In this document: positions 5,128 through 6,353 of the stretch, one piece after another | Layout: each line of letters starts with the position of its first letter | Numbering within the stretch: position 1 is the stretch's first letter | Assembly: GCA_964609655.1 (NCBI GenBank) | Contig: CAZSUA010000323.1 | Coordinates: 1-6,353, forward strand | Direction of reading: 5' to 3' | Length of the DNA: 6,353 bases | Source: JBBRRP01 sp964609655 | Lineage (GTDB): Bacteria > Myxococcota_A > Polyangia > Polyangiales > Polyangiaceae | Program-made: the position numbers and the translations under genes | The notes under the pieces: generated by a model | Database searches by the model: none | Told to the model about the DNA's origin: nothing | Seen by the model: the letters and a program-made list of their open reading frames with translations, nothing else

Positions 5128-5946
5128 TTACTTGAAGCCTACAGCGGGAGCGCAAGCGGCAGGGGCCACCTTTGAAGCCAACCCGAATCGTGCGATGTCG
5201 TATGGAATACCGGGCATGCCGTCGACCGTCTGAAGGCAAGCCTTGTTGCAGACGCGGACTGGGTCGACCGGGTACTTGGCGGCGAGTGCGGCTTCCTCAG
5301 GAGATAACCCGCCAATGCCGGACATGCCGCCATTGCCGGACATACCGCCATTGCCGGACATACCGCCGTTGCCGGACATACCGCCATTACCGGACATACC
5401 GCTTGGCGTCATGGGCATCGGCAGCGGCTCGAAGTTGCCCGTGCACTTGTCCATTGGCGCCCCGCCACCAGTGCCACCTTGTCCCGTGCCACCGGTGCCA
5501 CCTTGCCCCGCGCCCGCCGCGCCCGCCGCGCCCGCCGCTCCGCCGGCTGGCGTTACGCACGTCGGCTGCTTGGTCGCCATGTAAGGCGGTGGAAGATACT
5601 CAACGTTGACCAACTTGGTGCAGGGACCGTTATCGATTTGATCCAAGCACTCATCATACTGAGGTGGGGCGATCACCACCGCAGAGTCACACTTGTCCAC
5701 CTTCAGACCGAATTGCTCGTCTTTGATGCAGCCCTCCACGGTAGCGACGATCTCGTTCTTGAGACCCACCTTGAGCCGCGCATCGGGGTACTTCGCGAGA
5801 ATCTCGTTGTAACATACCACTGTGCGCTCGCACTTCTTGCGAATCAGCTCCCGGCAAGCCGCAGGTGCTTTCGGATCGATGGGCCGATCGACGCACCCCA
5901 TAAAGCCCCAGACCGTGAGTGCAGCAACAACGGACCACCTATGCAT
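5128..5946 (-). CDS. Cysteine-rich predicted lipoprotein with Gly-rich linker and MSGNGG tandem repeats
   Basis: The 272-residue protein opens with a short signal peptide, MHRWSVVAALTVWGFMGC, with the lipobox F-M-G-C placing the lipidated cysteine at 18. The mature chain has twelve further cysteines (31, 39, 45, 73, 86, 100, 109, 130, 168, 233, 237, 265), an even number consistent with disulfides outside the cytoplasm. Residues 31-130 form a cysteine-patterned module of a style common in myxobacterial secreted proteins. A Gly/Ala/Thr linker (134-163) and five six-residue repeats (MSGNGG four times, then MSGIGG, 184-213) separate it from a small C-terminal segment with three cysteines. No enzyme motif is visible and the function is unknown; it is likely a surface or periplasmic structural or binding protein. 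An in-frame TGA 24 bases upstream excludes an earlier start. GAGGAG lies 17 bases before the ATG, an unusually long spacing. Confidence 0.82.
   Translation of the reverse strand: MHRWSVVAALTVWGFMGCVDRPIDPKAPAACRELIRKKCERTVVCYNEILAKYPDARLKVGLKNEIVATVEGCIKDEQFGLKVDKCDSAVVIAPPQYDECLDQIDNGPCTKLVNVEYLPPPYMATKQPTCVTPAGGAAGAAGAAGAGQGGTGGTGQGGTGGGAPMDKCTGNFEPLPMPMTPSGMSGNGGMSGNGGMSGNGGMSGNGGMSGIGGLSPEEAALAAKYPVDPVRVCNKACLQTVDGMPGIPYDIARFGLASKVAPAACAPAVGFK
5309..5398 (-). repeat. Five tandem 18-bp units encoding MSGNGG repeats
   Basis: Five consecutive 18-base units (plus-strand form CCGCCATTGCCGGACATA) differ from one another at only one to three bases. They lie in frame inside the lipoprotein gene. 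The low divergence, including at silent sites, suggests recent expansion, so copy number probably varies between strains. Confidence 0.9.
5471..5537 (-). repeat. Short repeats encoding the Gly-rich linker
   Basis: On the plus strand, GTGCCACCTTGTCCCG (5471-5486) recurs with one change at 5495-5510. It is followed by three exact copies of CGCCCGCCG at 5511-5537. Translated on the minus strand these give the GAAGAAGAAG and GQGGTGGTGQGGTGG linker of the lipoprotein. Confidence 0.75.
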
Positions 5947-5953
5947 GCGGCAT
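5939..5953 (-). other. Possible four-codon leader ORF overlapping the lipoprotein start
   Basis: An ATG at 5953, ten bases after a GAGGAG (5964-5969), opens ATG CCG CAT GCA TAG, whose stop lies just inside the lipoprotein coding sequence. This ATG is better placed for ribosome binding than the lipoprotein ATG at 5946. The arrangement could permit translational coupling by terminating ribosomes, or be coincidental. Confidence 0.25.
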
Positions 5954-6353
5954 GAGTCGCACGCTCCTCAGGGCGTCGTCAAGCATCGAAAATCAGGCAA
6001 ATAAAAGGGAGAGAGCCCTGTATCACGGATTGGGGACAACTCCTGCAGCCCTTTGACCTGCATCGCGCCCAAGAGCGTGCAGTAGGCGCGGTGGTTGAAC
6101 TCACTTTGGCTTGTTCCTGCGAGTCGGGCCACCGCGTGCCCCCGAGTCAGCAGGTGCCCCACCGCGCCCAGAGGCAGCGCGGCCCCCACTCGCTTTTGGT
6201 TTCGGGCCGCGTGACGTGGCGTCCGTTCGAGGCGAAACACCGGGCCTGGTCGGTTTTGGCGTGCCGCGAGTGGGCTCATCGCGCCGACCCCCTCGCCGCT
6301 GATCCCTAGCATCTCCCCGTTTGACGTCCGGAGCCGAGCGCCCGCGTGTGTCC
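5954..6353. other. Region right of the Cys-rich lipoprotein with no gene I can support
   Basis: This stretch should hold the promoter and leader of the leftward lipoprotein gene; GAGGAG at 5964-5969 is its only ribosome-binding-like site. Two overlapping frames stay open: a leftward 114-codon frame (5968-6312) ending 21 bases before the lipoprotein ATG, and a rightward frame reaching a TAG at 6309 with mostly G/C-ending codons. Neither product resembles a family I recognise and neither has a good ribosome binding site. AAAGGG (6004-6009) and CCCTTT (6049-6054) form only a weak inverted repeat. The last 30 bases carry an inverted 11-bp match to the serS upstream repeat. Confidence 0.4.

Noticed and set aside
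5309..5398. Regular repeats as a CRISPR array
   Set aside because: The 18-bp units are contiguous without spacers and are in frame within a lipoprotein gene.
5243..5584. Plus-strand Pro-rich repeat frame (PPLPDI repeats)
   Set aside because: It is the antisense of the MSGNGG repeats and Gly linker; the minus-strand frame has a signal peptide and an ordered cysteine pattern.
6001..6020. AGGG/CCCT stem followed by TTTATTT on the minus strand as a terminator
   Set aside because: The stem is only four base pairs and no supported gene ends just upstream of it.

Overview
This GC-rich window looks chromosomal and most resembles a myxobacterium (Myxococcota, probably Polyangia). The evidence is two predicted lipoproteins with long Gly/Ala/Ser/Thr low-complexity linkers (one with a Cys-Val-Leu-Asn-Pro-Gln-Pro start to the mature chain, the other with many cysteines) beside housekeeping genes in strong G/C-ending codons. 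This placement is inferred from protein style; no rRNA or tRNA confirms it.

Layout from left to right. (1) Positions 1-411, minus strand: the N-terminal 137 codons of a lipoprotein cut by the window edge. (2) Positions 412-611: a 200-base spacer dense in short direct and inverted repeats, possibly a decayed mobile-element end. (3) Positions 612-2329, minus strand: a two-gene unit with a four-base ATGA overlap. The upstream gene is a strikingly degenerate DAHP-synthase-like protein; the downstream gene is tyrA (prephenate/arogenate dehydrogenase). (4) Positions 2330-2661: a divergent intergenic region with an 18-bp perfect palindrome and a composite direct repeat. (5) Positions 2662-5123, plus strand: serS (seryl-tRNA synthetase) followed, with a GTGA overlap, by a THUMP-domain rRNA methyltransferase of the RlmL/YpsC type. 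(6) Positions 5128-5946, minus strand: a cysteine-rich lipoprotein with in-frame tandem repeats, converging on the methyltransferase with only four bases between the stops. (7) Positions 5947-6353: sequence with no gene I can support.

The main point of interest is the DAHP-synthase-like gene. Its N-terminal ferredoxin-like domain, which binds the feedback inhibitor in the Thermotoga-type enzyme, is well preserved. The catalytic barrel has lost the recognisable metal- and substrate-binding motifs and appears shortened by roughly 40-50 residues. Its reading frame is nevertheless intact and it is tightly coupled to a TyrA that has no ACT domain. The economical hypothesis is a pseudoenzyme that senses an aromatic amino acid and acts on TyrA or on a true DAHP synthase elsewhere; this is inference. 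The serS and methyltransferase genes are ordinary translation functions.
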